64,000 nt of DNA from Ailanthus altissimus (taxonomy: Eukaryota > Streptophyta > Magnoliopsida > Sapindales > Simaroubaceae): contig OX327694.1 of the NCBI GenBank assembly GCA_946807835.1, positions 5,406,001 to 5,470,000 of the forward strand, read 5' to 3'. The notes under the pieces are model-generated. The model saw only the letters and a program-made list of their open reading frames with translations. It made no database searches and had not been told where the DNA came from. Positions 29,601 through 43,385 of the stretch are shown here, one piece after another (the first letter of the stretch is position 1; each line of letters begins with the position of its first letter). The position numbers were made by a program, and so were the translations under genes.

Positions 29601-31038
29601 ATTGAAAACAAGCCTTTTTCCGTGGAAATAAAGTGGGAAAACAGGGAAAGTGAACTGCTACTTCTTTGTTCTATATCAATGTAAATTAGCCATTCTCATT
29701 AAATATATAAATGAGCAACCAGATAAACTTCACCATTATATTATTCCTAGAGTGAGAGAGATTACTTATGTCAGAAGCTGCCACCCGGACATATAGGCCA
29801 CGGCCACCATTGTCATACCCTTCCTTAAGGTCATTGAGATCCTCTGTCCAAATCCAGCATGTGCCAGCACTACCCGGATTGTCTCTTCGTCTGTTGCTAG
29901 ATTCTTCAAACAAGTATGCTTGGCACTGGCAAGAATTATGGCACTCCATCAAGCATTCTTTTTCATTTGAGACCTGTATGTGTGTGTCTGTATTCCCCAC
30001 TTTCGTTCTCTTCAAGCTTAAGAATATGTCATTTTCCCCACACAACGCAGATTTTCTGGTGCACCCACCAGAAAATTCCCCAGAATTCCAATTTTCAGGT
30101 GACACGGGCTTAAAGCCTGGCAAACATTTGCACTCCAGCTTGTAGTTGCTGCTACAGGTGGCAAAATTTCCACATTTGTGAAACACACTGCAGCGATCGC
30201 TTGGTTCCGACCAAATTAAAGACCAACCCTTTACTTCATCTTCGCTCCAAAACTGTATGTCCCCAGTGATATTCATGATCAACCTCATTCTAGTATAGTC
30301 TATGGTTGGCATATTTGTCAAGTTATAATACAAAGAATAATAATTCCGGCTGAAATTCGATAACAAAGAAACTACTTGATACGGCATCATATCATATGAG
30401 CTAAATGACTCCCCGGACTCCCCACTTCTCCAATAGCGAAAAACTCTTTGCACAATCTGGTACTGATTTGCTCCTTGGTCCATCTTAAAAGTGAAATTAC
30501 CAACTTTTGGATCATCTCGACTAGTCCATGAACTCAAGAATAGATTTTCATCCATCGTCATACCAGCAAGAAATGTATCAGTTGGGTGATGAAAGCTCTC
30601 CCAAAGACTCGTTGACCGTTCATCGCTTAGAACCAAGTTTCCGGAATCCATGAGCTTGGCCACCCTGTATGGAGATGACGAACTTCCAACATCGGTATAC
30701 CAGTAAGCAGCTCCGTTTTTATCAAATAATTTGAGATTGCCGTCTGTAACAGCCAAAACTCCACTATCATCAGGAAGGGGATTGTCTCGATTAGCAACCC
30801 ATACAAATATTCGTGGATTTGACTTGTAATACCAAATTCCAATGTATCTTCTGATCTCCAATGAGGTTTCGTTAGGAGAAAAGAACCCCAGTTCATATCT
30901 TTCCCGGGCTGAGACAAGAGTTTCCCCATCGCTAAGCAAACTGCTTAATGTGATGGTATCTCTGGCAGAGCATTTTAGAAGAAAAAAAATGCATGACAAG
31001 GTTGTATAGATCAGAATGTCGTGGATGGTGGATGACAT
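26661..31038 (-). CDS. G-type lectin S-receptor-like Ser/Thr kinase, copy B (1017 aa, 8 exons)
   Basis: Exons on the - strand: 31038-29766, 29258-28761, 28471-28298, 28209-27998, 27911-27704, 27581-27344, 27193-27043, 26960-26661, total 3054 nt and in frame throughout. It starts at ATG 31038 with a canonical signal peptide (hydrophobic residues about 8-21, then SARDTI). Domain order is the same as copy A: B-lectin, S-locus domain, PAN-like region, exon-2 Cys-rich GUB_WAK/EGF-like module (CETCG...PYPLS...CGDP), membrane span ending FFYTRRKK, kinase. Catalytic residues are present: [11 protein letters not shown], Lys730, Asp827 of HRD, Asp845 of DFG. The last residues, ELTITLEGR, match the tails of A and C. 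It is more like C than A in both exons and introns. A complete plasma-membrane receptor kinase of unknown ligand is inferred; expression cannot be judged. Confidence 0.92.
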
Positions 31039-33280
31039 TCAGACCATCTACTAAATTCCTCTCTTAGTAGCAGTAACTAGTGGTCAGATTTATTTGTTGC
31101 AACATACTTGCCTTTTTGCTCTTGATCAGTTTCTCGTTGACTTACAGATTCTCAATGACTTGCATATTATCTTTTTATCAGCAAATTTTATTACTATGGT
31201 CATGTTTATGTATTATTTTTTTAAGAGTTCCGTTACAATTGAAAATGAGAATATAATGACCTTACAATCTAAACCCTAAAGGTTGATTTTGACTATCTTG
31301 AACCACTGAGCACTTCAATTTTCATCTACGTTAATAGTTACATTGTGAATACCCCTTATTTATCTCGGATTATAGAATCACAGTAGACTCTTCATACTGA
31401 TTTGTAAACAACTAATAATTTAAACTTGGTGCTTAATATTTGACCAGGTCCAGGTTGATGGACACTTGGAGAGATCCTTGTGATGATATGATAGATATGT
31501 ATCTGTTTTTTTACCATTTTTTTTATTCGAATACCTCTCGTTTCAACTTAGTTTGTCCTTGTTGATTAGGTAGATGAACCCTTTCTTAAATTGTATCTTC
31601 TAACCAAATTTAGCCAAAACAGGTAAATTATAAATGAACAGAATGGAATGATACCGCTTTAAGTTTCTCTTACAAAGCAAAATGGAAGATGAGAAAATAA
31701 TAATCATGTACAAAGTGGAGATGATGAAATATGCCAGTCGGTGCAAGCAATAAACATAGTTCTGGCCATGCCCTCTTGGTCTCAAATAGAAATTTCTTCA
31801 TTTTCCAAGGGAATTTTTTAATTGTCGGTGGGTGACCAGTGACCTCTGAGTCCGCCTTTGTCGGCCACCACTTAAATGAGGTAATAGTATGAGGTGACGT
31901 AAAGCTAATCCAATTGCAAGTCTGCACCCAAAATTAGCAGTAAACTCATCTTCATTATTTGAGGCAAATAGTAATGATATATTAATTTTGAGAAGGAAAT
32001 TTAAATTCGGAAATTTTATTAAAAGAAAGGTAAAAATATATGGTCAATTTTTTACCATCGGATTGTTAACCTAAGTACAGTAATAATATGTTATTATTTA
32101 CCAAAAAAATTTAGGTACAGACTATCTTTATAAAAAATTAACTATCTGTAAAACAATTAAAGGTTTGTATTTTAATACGTGTCAACAATATCTGCATAAA
32201 AAATGACTAATAATCCATCATCAGTTAAAAATTCTATTAAATATTATTGAAGAAAAAGGAAACGAATTGAAACTCTGCTGAAACAATTTCACTAACATTA
32301 CGTTCAGGATTTGATTCCATTGATATAAAACATATTGTGTTCAAAAATGGTTACGTTGAAGGAAAATGAACAGACCACAAAGGGCCGCAACCAATTGAGG
32401 GCAGTGAAAACGCGACCGTTTCGACTTGAATTATCGTATAGGAAAGTAGGCTACCTAGGTCAAACCGTTAAAGTCTTCTAGATCTGTCCTTTTCACATTT
32501 ATCTGCTGATCTGGTACTACAAGCTATATTTTTTTTTAAAAAATAATGGAGCATATGATTTAGGGTTGACACTATATACACACAATTCTCTTACTTTTTT
32601 GTCATACTTTATTTCTTATTTTGTTAAATTTTTTCTAGTTTATATGTTATATTTAAAAAATTCTGCAACTCAAAATGTGTAAAAGGAAAAAAAAAGTTAA
32701 AAATTTATTGTTAATGTAAAAATAAAATGAATAAATGAAGATAACATGAATTAAAAGAATTAAGAGGGTTGTTATGCAAAGCAATGAATTTGTTTATTTA
32801 TAACCCTCCTCGTTAATAGCTTTTGAATATAATAATGTAAAGAAAATAAAATAGTAAACATGAAAATCAAAAGTATGGATTATTAAGCTTATGTTTTCCT
32901 AGATCTTTAAGCAAAATGATTTCCAATGAAAAGTTTATTATGCTTTTCATTAGTTTGGTTTTGTCTTCTCTTTAATGGAGATCCATCCGTTTAATTTACA
33001 ATACTCCCTTCTAGATATTCATTATTTTTAGATAATTATATTTGATCTTTTCAAAAGAAAAACTTAGTAAAAAAAAAAAAAAAAAAACTAAGTAAAAAAA
33101 TACAATTATTATTGAACCATAAAGTAGCATTGGACCATTAACTACCTTGTTAAAAGCCTTTACTAATAAAATTCAATGGAATAAAAATTAATTAAAAAAA
33201 TACAATGCTTATAAATCTATGAAAATTGTAGAAATACTTCTTTTTACGTATTATACTTCTTTTGATTTAGAATATTCCTT
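31039..33280. other. Spacer upstream of kinase B, no gene found
   Basis: Contains the presumed B promoter. The ORF at 31670-31927 (-) has no recognisable motif. A run of A at about 33069-33087 is flanked by a short direct repeat (AACTTAGTAAAAA and AACTAAGTAAAAA). A 3' LTR of the neighbouring Copia remnant would be expected here, but I could not delimit one. Confidence 0.45.
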
Positions 33281-36200
33281 CAAAATGTCATATCAATTTG
33301 ATAGTTTTTGTTGAAACCGCATATACTAATTTCATGTAACATTTGTTCAAATGTACATATGAGTAAAGCTTTGGCGAATAAATTTGTAAAACTATTAGTG
33401 TAGTAAAACTTTGATGAAATATTTTAATTTTATCTCATTTGATGTATACTTTTTGAAATTTAGCAATGATAGCATTTTTTTTTTCATATATAATTGTCGG
33501 AGTATTTATGAAAAATAACAATTCTCATATTTTTTTTTCTTAATTTTAATATGGTAGAAGATTGATCACAATCATACACAATCTCTACTTATTTTATGTA
33601 ATACAAGGATTTTTGCATGATTTGAGAATGTGGTAATAATTATTTGTTTCATAGATCTCTAAAAGATAGGAATGGCAAAATGCCTTGTGGAGATGGGACC
33701 CTGTGAGGCTCTACCTCAGTAAGATGAAGATGAAATAATTTTTGTGAAAATAGAATGAAATATGAGAAAAAATTATTTTTTAAATTATTAATAGGGTGGG
33801 AATGGGATTAAGCCTCCTCACTCTACACTCCATTTTATATAAATATTTTTAATGTAATTTTTAGTATATCATTATATACTTTACCAATTTTTTATTTTAT
33901 AATTTGTATTTGACTTGGTTACTAAGAAATATTTTAATAATATAATTTTATTATTAAAAATTAAAAATATTTAATAAAAAACATAAAATCTAATATTAAA
34001 GGTTTTTATTTTTGAGTTGAGGCGTAAACCATCATTAATTTTATTCTCTCAAGTTCTCATCAAATTTGCTTAATTGCTCTCTTTGTCCTCTCGTCACACT
34101 TGCTCTCTCGTCTCGAGTAAAAAAATTAAAACTATAATAAAATTAATTTTGGTAGCATCTGAATCTACATTTAGTACAAGTGGTAAATTTATAAGTCTTC
34201 ATTGTAACAGATTACACTCAAAGACATTAGAAACTTTGATGTTTGATTAATATTATTTATGAGAAGATTAAAACAATGATATATAATTATTTATTATTTG
34301 TAAAAAATTTAATTTTTTATTTTATTTGATTTTAACCAACTAGTTTTCATATGCTTATTTTTATTATCCAGTTCAAATTTAAATTTTTTTATAAAAACTC
34401 AATGTCACACATTTATTTAAAATATTAGTAGAGATAAATTTCAGTCTAATTTCTTGTAAGTTTAATTGTGTTAAACTATTTATTACATTATCTTAAAGAA
34501 ATTAATAAGAAGTTAAAAATAATTTATTTATTTTTAGAAATGAAACCTGAATCTCATAATTTTTAATGAAAGAAGATGAAATGATTAATAGGAATATCAA
34601 CTAGAACATTATTTACTTTTTTATTTTTTGTTTTATTTATTATGTACTTAAAAATTTATTTATTATTCACATTATTTAAGAATATTATTATGTTATTCTA
34701 AGTTGTTAGTTTAATTCTTTTTTATCATAATATAAATTTATTTTATTTTATTAAAATTTGTGAATATAAATTAATATTTAATATTAATAAAAATATGAAA
34801 TTGTGTAAGGATGGGAAATCATTCCCCGCATGGGAATTTTCCATCTTCGCTCTACTAAATTTTTATGAGAGATGGGGTAGGGATGAGACTTAAAATAAAA
34901 AATAGTGCAGGGTACGAGAAAGGCCTCCCTACCTCCGCTCCACCCAATTGTCATCCATACTAGGAGATTGTTGTGTCATTCTAAGTGAAAACATATCCTA
35001 TCTTGAAACAGGCTATATAAGGATCAAATAAATAACCTACATTAACATGACTAACAAGATCTAGATTTTGTGTTAGCTCATTATTTCATTGTTCCACCAA
35101 GATAACGAAAAAATATATTTAACATTATTTTTAATATTTACTAGTTGGTTTGAACCTTACTAATAAATTTATTGAGAATACTATATCTAATTCAGTACAC
35201 ATAACTAAATTTAAAGTACTAACTATACTCAAATAAGGCAATTCTCCTTTTTTTTTCAAAAACAAATGAATCCTTTTTAAAATTAAGAAACTAAAAAATC
35301 ATTGGAATATTTAAAGGAAAAATTTTATCAATATTGAAAAGTTCTAAAAAAATTTCAACATAATTTATTTGATGGATAAGATTCTATTTAAAAGTGTTCT
35401 TAATCTAGCTTGAGATAATATTTAATTTTCTTTAAAAAAATTATTTTATATATAATTAAAATTAACATGCATAAATATTAGTAGCTATTACAAATATAAA
35501 TATGTTATCAATGACTCTATTTCTAACCTCTTCTGATGTTACAATCATAATTTGTTTCACTTTAGGCCATAACACTCTATATGAGTAAAGTTTTTGCATA
35601 TAGCCACATTAGGGCTTAAACTACTCCTGGGGCTTATATCACATAAATAACATATCATTTTTTAAGAGCGAACATTTTCATTCACACTTATTAGAAGTCA
35701 TTTTAATTATGACTCTCACTTTTAAAGTTTATGTCACATCATAGACACCACGCTTATAAAGAGCAATTTCAATTATAACTCCCGGTTTTTTTAGGCTTGT
35801 ATCACTTCAAGAATCTATTATTTTTAAGAGTAAATTTTTCATTATTTTCAACTTCTTTTGGGGTTGAAGCCACTTTTGAGGCTCTTCAAAAGTTCTTATT
35901 AAATTTATGTTATTAACATAAACTGCTATGATGGCAAAGTCAAATTATGATGTCTTAATGAATACACAACGGTAATTATGATCATTAATTCATTCTTATT
36001 TCATCAAGTAATCACTAAGGTGATTATACCATATGCATCCAAAATGCTTCAATTCATACAATGATTTTTATAACTTTATAAATATTAGTTACATTGTGGT
36101 GGTTGGAATGCTTTAGACATTGTAAATCCATTAATTTTTATATAAATATCAATATTAAGTGACCTATATAAATAAGTTATCATCACATTCATGAGACGTA

Positions 36201-36400
36201 TGTTAAGTTTTCTAATGCAACCAAATTGATTAAAAATTGAAATGTAATGACATCCATTATAGGAGAATAAGTCTCATCACAATCGATAATGTATCTTTTT
36301 AAGAAAACTTAAACAATAAGTCTGATTTAATATCTCATAATTTAATTTTGTTATTACGTTTTCTTATAAAAACTTATTTATAGATTTGACACTCTCTAAT
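33281..36400 (-). pseudogene. Decayed Copia reverse transcriptase-RNase H, interrupted by a hAT-type element
   Basis: Read on the - strand with stops and shifts. About 36330-36190 gives the RT start (DCDETYSPIMDVITF). About 36080-35870 gives the RT middle (SLYELKHFGCIWYN, then FAIIAVYVNNINLI). About 35050-34970 gives the RNase H region (YLFDPYIACFKIGYVFT). The reading resumes below 33660 with RSMKQ...FSNHAKILVLH...RDCV, and ends near 33300 with LFAKALLICTFEQM, the C-terminal Copia motif. Gag and integrase are not recognisable upstream of 36400. This remnant accounts for most of the long gap between kinases B and C. Confidence 0.75.
33668..34960. mobile_element. Non-autonomous hAT-type element inserted in Copia RNase H
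   Basis: Ends AGGAATGGCAAAATG on the left and CAATTGTCATCCATAC on the right, imperfect inverted repeats of the TAGGGATGGCAAT hAT type. Flanks TAAAAGAT (33660-33667) and TAGGAGAT (34961-34968) match at 6 of 8 bases, the two mismatches being transitions. No transposase. The Copia RNase H reading continues directly across it. Confidence 0.7.
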
Positions 36401-37603
36401 GTCTGAACTAAAAATTCAAATACTTCAATTTAGTCGAAGAAGTAAATTATACTTGAATTGCTTTTTTTCATTTTGGTTAATTATACCTCTGTTACATTCA
36501 TCAATAAATAATAGTTCAAAATTATATAAATGCAAATATGTCATCAATGATTTCTTTTTAATTTCTAATCTTTTTTAAGACTTGAACCACTTTTGATATT
36601 TGAGTCCGGGCTTGCAATGTATCATGATCATTACGCTATTTAGGAACATTTAAAGCTCAAACATCACTTATAATAGAATCTTAACTTTGTATTTTTCTTT
36701 TTTGCAAAACATAATCTTTTGAAGCAAGTGGTATCATGCTTTTAGTATAAAACAAATATTTTCTCGTGTCTTTCAATAAGTTGTTCTTTAAAAAATCTTA
36801 ACTAGTATATTAGTTGTTGGCATATATAACTTAGTTTTCTTAGATGCATTTATGAATGCATTAAGCAGCTGATTTACAATTTATTGTAAATGAATTATTT
36901 TTTATACTTTATTTCACTTTGCGTGGTGTTAAGATTTAAATGAGATAAATAAATTATTTTATAAAATAATTCCTACTTTTTTTTTTTTTTTGAAAACATT
37001 TTTCTCACTTATAATAAAAAAAATCTTGAGGTTTATGTCGCAATCAATGACACATCAAAATAACAATCTACAAAATATACAATATACAAATCATCGATTA
37101 AGGGTTATAGATAACTGGTAATAAAATAGTAAGTAAAAAAAATCACATTAACTGTCAAAAGATGTTGAGGCCATGACACATCTCTTAAAATAAAATAAAA
37201 AATTTATAGATTGGGATATCACTAGAAAAGGAATAGTGTTACTCAACCATTATATGCAATAGAGGGTTAAACAAGTTTGCAGGTCACATGAAGAGTTTCG
37301 AAACCATTATATGCCCTTCCGAAATTAAGGTGTCCTACACTCCACTGATTGCCGGAATATGAACAGAGAAGTAGCCATGGTAATTGTAATCCGATTTTTA
37401 AAGAAAGTGACTTTACAATAATAAGCAATTAAGCATAAAAATAGAATTCGTGATTCCTGAAGAGAAGTATCTAATAGCACAGGATACAACGAAGGAAGAA
37501 CAGATAAAAGGCACCTTAGTATAGAAACCAATATTTGAAGGACGAGCAACTGATTTTGCAGGATCTATAAAGAAGGCAAAACTCATATAAGAATCCTTCC
37601 CCA
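36401..37603. other. AT-rich spacer downstream of kinase C
   Basis: Probably further decayed Copia sequence up to about 36950 (several - strand fragments without clear motifs), then the 3' flank of kinase C. Short ORFs at 37325-37622 have no recognisable domain. Confidence 0.4.
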
Positions 37604-40600
37604 TTATCGACCTTCTGAACAAAGTGTTAAATATGTGTTTGTTTCCATTTTACTAGAAGAAGACGCCGTACTAGAAGGGCCTCTCCTTAAAACAAATGCT
37701 GGTCGTCTAGGAGTTGGAAGACTCTCACTTTCACTGCCCAGCATGATAACAACACTGGACATGGTGGGACGATCGTTTGGATCTTCTTGCACGCATAAGA
37801 GCCCAACATTTATGCATTTTAAGATTTCATTAGTTTTGGAACTTTCACTTAGCTTTTGATCCACCATATCCAGTGCCTTGTCTTTTTGCCACAACATCCA
37901 TGCCTGAGATATCAGAACACAAGATCATAAGCAAAAAAGTAACAGAAGGGAAATGATCTTGAAAAGTTCAGCACGACTTACATAACCTAGAAGGCTCAAC
38001 GCTTCTTCAGAGTTATAAAATCCGGTGTTTCTTTTTCCACTAATAATCTCAAGCACAACTACACCAAAGCTGAAAACATCCGACTTCACTGAGAAAAATC
38101 CGTCTAAGGCATACTCTGGGGACATGTAACCACTGCATTACAGCAATAAATATGATGTTTATTGAATTAGTTTGGCAAATTGAACACATCTTTCCTAATT
38201 AATTGCTGTGAGGAACTGAAAAATCATGCTGGAAAATGTAAGCAATCTTTGATAAAATTTGAACTTTCATGAAAACTTACTAAGTTCCAACCACTCGGTT
38301 AGTGGTTCCCTCGGTTTGTTTGCCTTCAAATATCCTTGCCAAGCCAAAGTCTGATATTTTAGGATTCATCTCCTGGTCCAGCAGAATGTTGCTTGTCTTC
38401 AAGTCTCTATGAATAATTCTCAGTCTAGAATCTTGGTGAAGATAAAGGAGACCTCTAGCTATTCCAAGAATGATGTTGAAGCGCATCTCCCAATCCAAAA
38501 ACACACTGAGTGTGCGATCTGTTAAGGTTTTTATTTAATAGTCAAGAGCATAAATGTCAGTGACTATATGTATCAATCAAAATATACTATGTTGTTTAGT
38601 GACACACAATTAGGACATGGGTTAGAGGCTAACCAAATAGAAAAGTGTCTAAGCTTTTATTGGGCATATATTCGTAGAGTAACATCTTTTCACCTCCTTC
38701 TATGCAGTAACCCAAAAGTCTAACAAGATTACGATGCTGAAGCCTAGCTATCAACACAACCTCATTCCTGAACTCCGCCAAACCCTGTCCTGAAAAACTT
38801 GAGAGCCTCTTTATAGCTACTTCTTGGCCCCCTGGAAACTTTCCCTGGGATCACAATCAATAAAATGATAATTCATAATTATTCCTGAATAGAAACTGGC
38901 TGCAAGGAATACTAATGTGTCTTGCAATTAATACCTTGTAAACAGGCCCAAAACCACCTTTCCCAAGCTTGTTTGCCTCTGAGAAATTATCCGTAGCAGC
39001 TAATATGCTTTCAAAATCAATGAAAGGTAAATCTATCCCTTTCTTGTCTTCTTCTTTGAACTGGCTGGAGTCCACCATGTCTTTTACATGCCTCGCACTA
39101 TCATAAAATCTAACTGCCATATTTGGTCGGATGATTGTCCTGTTTTCTGAATTCAAAATACCAGCAATATAATAAGTCTTGTGCTATTTTAAATGGAAGA
39201 ACACCTAAAATTATTTATTTCTTGTTTGTTGTTGAAGTAGGATGTGCATCATGTATATTGATTACCTTGACTTTTGGCCTTCTTTCTTCGAATGTAAAAA
39301 AAAATAATGGCGCAAGACATAACAATCACACAAGCAATAGTCACTCCAATAATCAGATTCCATTGCTCCTTTCTTCCTTTAAAGGCTGAAGTTTGCTTAG
39401 TCTGACCACCAACATGTGGCTTATTGTTACTACTTTCTGCAATAATGAACACTAGTCTCATTAAGAATAACAATGCAAACAGAATGATCTTTGATCGGAT
39501 GCAAATGCTAGAGTCCAATTATAAAAGCATTGATCTTCCCTAATTTTCGCGATCATAAATGCCAGAGTCTCACTAAGAATGACAATGTGAACTCAAGGTA
39601 AATTCATATTTAATTATTTTTGCAATCAAAATCTGCATGTTGTTGCACAAAGTACAGTATAATACCAGGTCATGCATTGCTTGGAAAGCCAATGCTTTCT
39701 TTTTCTACACGGAAAATGTTACTGCAAGATGGGAACCTTTTCATGACTACAGTCACATTCTTACCTTGAGTGCAATTTATAACAGTTTGATTCCATGCAA
39801 ATGTTTCCTTGCAAAAACACCTTCTATTTCCATCTTTTGCTACCTTGCAGGTTGAATGTGGCCAATCCTCACAGTCTCCTTGTGAAGTACACATTGGCTC
39901 CGTTGGTGGATCCCAACCAAACTCTACTTCGGTAATTTTAATTAAAATACTAGAACTTGAATTTTCCCGATCCACTTCAGACAAGCCGATGAAACGAAAT
40001 GGCAGTGATTGGCCTAACTGAAAAGTTCCTGCTTGATTCCGTGGATACTTGTCAGGACCATTTATTTGAATACTGAAATTTCTTGTACGAGGATTGATTC
40101 TAGTGACTGGGTAGTTGCCATTGAGGGTCTTAAAGTTCACCTGTCCTGTAGATGTGTTACAGAGAAAGCTGAAATACCTGGGGTCACCACAATCTGGCTT
40201 AGTGCTTAGAGGGTATGGAATTAGGTTTGCACCACAAGTCTCGCAATTTCTATTTGTAATCACTGCAAAATGTACAGAACATAAAAGTGTCATAGAAGCT
40301 GCTCAGTGGGCTTTCTCAACGCACAAAAGCCTTTTGAATTTAGACCATTCTTATGCATTAAACCAATTGCTATCCTTTTTTTCTCCCTCATAAAATAAGA
40401 GAAAAAATCAGGTCCAAAGTATGAGCAAATGGTTGAAAAGAGAAGTATTAGAAATTTGACGCCAACTATGGTGGATTTTTTTACTTCTTTGATGTATATA
40501 AATGTCAATTATACAATTTTCTTTTGTTATATAACGTAACTCAGTGATAGAGCAACCAGGTAAATTCCATCATTTTTCCTAAAACAGAGAGAGATACCTA

Positions 40601-41924
40601 TGTCAGAAGCTGCCCAACGGACATGTAGGTCACGACCACCAGTGCTATACTCTTCCTGGAGATCATAGAGATCCTCTGTCCAAATAAAGCATGTGCCAGG
40701 GTTGTCTCTTGTTGTGCTGTTTGATTCATCATATGAATATGCCTGGCACCGGCAAGTGTTACGGCACTCATTCATGCATTCTGTTTCATTTGTGGCCGGT
40801 ATCTTTGAGTCTGGATTACTTCCCACTCTCATCGTCTTCAAACTCAAGAACGCGTCATTTCCAGCACACAATGGAGTTTTTGTGCACCCACTTGTAAAAT
40901 CTCCAGAATTCCAACTTTCAGGTGACTTGGGCTCAAAGCCTGGCAAACATTTGCACTCAAGCCTATTATTACTATTACAGCTGCCGAAATTTCCACAACG
41001 ATGAAACACACTGCAGTTGTCTTTTGGTCTCCACCAAATCAAAGACCAGCCATTTACTTTATCTTTGCTCCAATACTGGATCTCCCCAGTTAAATTCATG
41101 ATCAACCTCCTACTATTATAGTTTATAGTTGACATATTTGGAATGATATAGATAGAATTCTTATTGGGTCCGACACTACGACTGAAATTCGATAAGAAAT
41201 AAGCTATTTGATAAGGCATTATTTCATCCGAGCTAAAGAATGTCCCGGAATCCTCACTTTTCCAATACGGAATAAACCTTTTTAAGATATGGTACTGATT
41301 GAATCCTGGATCCATCTTAAAAGTGAAATTGCCAGCTTTGGGGTCATCTTGACTTGCCCATGAAGTCAACTGTAGATTTTCATCCATCTTCATACCAGCA
41401 AGAAATGTATCAGTTGGGTGGTTAAAGCTCTCCCATAGATTCGTTGACTGCTCATCGCTTAGAACCAAGTTTCCGGAATCCATGAGCTTTGCCACCCTGT
41501 TTCGAGATGACGAATTTGCAGCGTCTGTATACCAGTAAGAAGTTCTATTTTCATCCAATAATTTGAGATTGCCATCACCTGCAATAGCTAAAACTCCATT
41601 ATAAGCAGGAAAAGGGTTGTCTCGATTGGCAACCCACACAAATATACGTGGATTTGATTTGTAATACCATATTCCAACGTAGCTTCTGATATCCGCAGAG
41701 CGTTCAGTAGGGGAAAAGAACCCCAGTTCAAATCTCTCCCCGGCTGACACGAGGGTTTCTCCATATTTCAGCCGACTGCTTAATGTTATGGTATCTCTAG
41801 CAGAGGAAAGTAGAAGAAGAAAGCTTGATAAAACTGTGTAGACAAAGAATATTGTGGACGGCAGGTGATTTACCGACCATTTAATGATGATTCTTCTCTT
41901 AAACCATCCTCTCCTGCTTACCAT
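37604..41924 (-). CDS. G-type lectin S-receptor-like Ser/Thr kinase, copy C (1035 aa, 8 exons)
   Basis: Exons on the - strand: 41924-40598, 40262-39765, 39436-39266, 39146-38935, 38844-38634, 38518-38281, 38132-37982, 37903-37604, total 3108 nt and in frame. The open frame extends upstream to 42044, but the first ATG is at 41924, so that start is chosen; it gives a basic leader and a hydrophobic segment (residues about 21-41) before SARDTI. Domains as in A and B: B-lectin, S-locus domain, PAN-like region ([16 protein letters not shown]), exon-2 Cys-rich GUB_WAK/EGF-like module, membrane span, kinase with [11 protein letters not shown], Lys748, Asp845 of HRD and Asp863 of DFG. Exon 5 is one codon longer than in A and B. 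The tail (YLTLCSEGR) has diverged from the LTITLE of its sisters. Its upstream region is displaced by Copia sequence from about 42.1 kb, so the promoter may have changed. Confidence 0.92.
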
Positions 41925-42084
41925 TATGATACAAGTCAAATAGGAATTTCTTTTCTGTGGTGAACGGACAGAGTAACTAATCAACTGGTTCCTACATTCA
42001 GCATGAATTTGCACCGCATGCCCTTTTACTCCGGTTTGTTTCAATGACTACACCGTGTCACTGTCGTCTTCGTTAAAATTACAA

Positions 42085-43385
42085 CACCAAGATTAAATAA
42101 TTACAAACTAAAATTTTAAAAATTTTAATTTAAATAGTATATTTTAGAGTTGGTAATTAAAAAAATAAATATTATAAATTTATATGATTAGTAAATTTTG
42201 ATAATATTTTATTTGTGTAATTTTAATTTATTTAAATTAAGTATAAATATCATTTTCTCTCATTTGATTTTGTAAACAAATAAATTAAAATAAATAATTA
42301 ATCAAATATTTGTTTAAGAGTTAAGAATATTAGAGAGTTAATTAAATAATAAGTTTAACAAAGAGTGTGTGAAAGTAAAATTGTGAGTGTTGTGTTGTAA
42401 GTGAAAAAAAGTGAGAGTTTCTAAAATTTATATTATAAGTTTTGTATTTGTTATATTAATAAAAGTGTTTTATTTGTGTTCTATTATGCTCTATAATTGA
42501 TATTAAAATCAAGTTGTTCAAGGCATAGAACAGTAGTCAAAGTATTGTTCATACGGTTACTGTTTAAATATGCGGTACTAATATTAGAGCCTGGTATAGT
42601 TGTATAAATGGTGCATATCTAAGAAAGTTATGTCAAAATGCTAATATTCCTTAAGGAGTCTGTATTTTAAGTACGACCGTTGTGACCCCTCTAGTCCTTC
42701 TTGGAAACTTTCCTGATGTATAATTCATATAAATAAATCCTAGACATTGTTACTGTAGTGCTGGTGGAAGCGCTGTTAGGAGTAACAGCGAGACGAATAG
42801 AGATTAACCTTGGTGGAGTTTTATTTGAGTTGTGAAGAGTTTGAAACTCTACAAGCTTGCAATTTGAGATCAAGCTTGTCCAGCATTATTGAAGTCTTGC
42901 TGGCACAATGAGAGACCTTTAAGTAGTTTGAGGAATTAAGAAACTCAGCAACCAAAATACAATTTATGGGGGACGTTAATGGAGTCTTACCTTCAAGGCT
43001 TAGATTTTTAAGAGGTCGTTGGCAAGAATGATGTGAAGCAGCCAACAGACAAAGCCACTTTAAAGAAGTGTAAGGTAAAAATTGGTAAGGCTATATTTGT
43101 CATTAAAACCACAATTGAAGAAGAAATGTTATAGCACATAAAAAAGTCCAAGATGCCAAATGAAGCATGGGATACTCTTAATCACTCTTCTCAAAGAAAA
43201 ACATCACGCGACTACAGCTTCTATAGAATGAACTATTGTCAATTGCATAATGCAATATGACGATCAACCAATACTTCACAAAGGTAAAGCCCTTTACCAG
43301 GGGTTTTATCTGGTGCCAGTGTCATTGTGCCGCGAAATATCTAAGTTAGATTCTACCGCTATTATTGCTGAAACTAGGATGAACT
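42085..43385 (+). pseudogene. Copia fragment: LTR-like segment, primer site and decayed gag
   Basis: About 42950-43385 translates, with breaks, to a Copia gag (DUF4219/UBN2): YNLWGTLMESYL...EVVGKNDVKQPTD...ATLKKCKVKIGKA, HIKKSKMPNEAWDTL, then CREISKLDS...ETRMNL. A weak primer-site-like TTGATATTAAAATCAAG sits at about 42497-42513, suggesting that about 42085-42496 is the 5' LTR. Gag stops abruptly at 43385, where a different LTR begins. There is no protease or pol behind it. Confidence 0.65.

Noticed and set aside
29768..30145. + strand ORFs within the kinase genes (also 40693-41004, 22442-22699, 37635-37859)
   Set aside because: Antisense shadows of conserved kinase exons that splice in frame on the - strand.
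41925..42044. Forty-codon N-terminal extension of kinase C
   Set aside because: It begins with a non-ATG codon; the first ATG at 41924 directly precedes the basic leader and hydrophobic segment.
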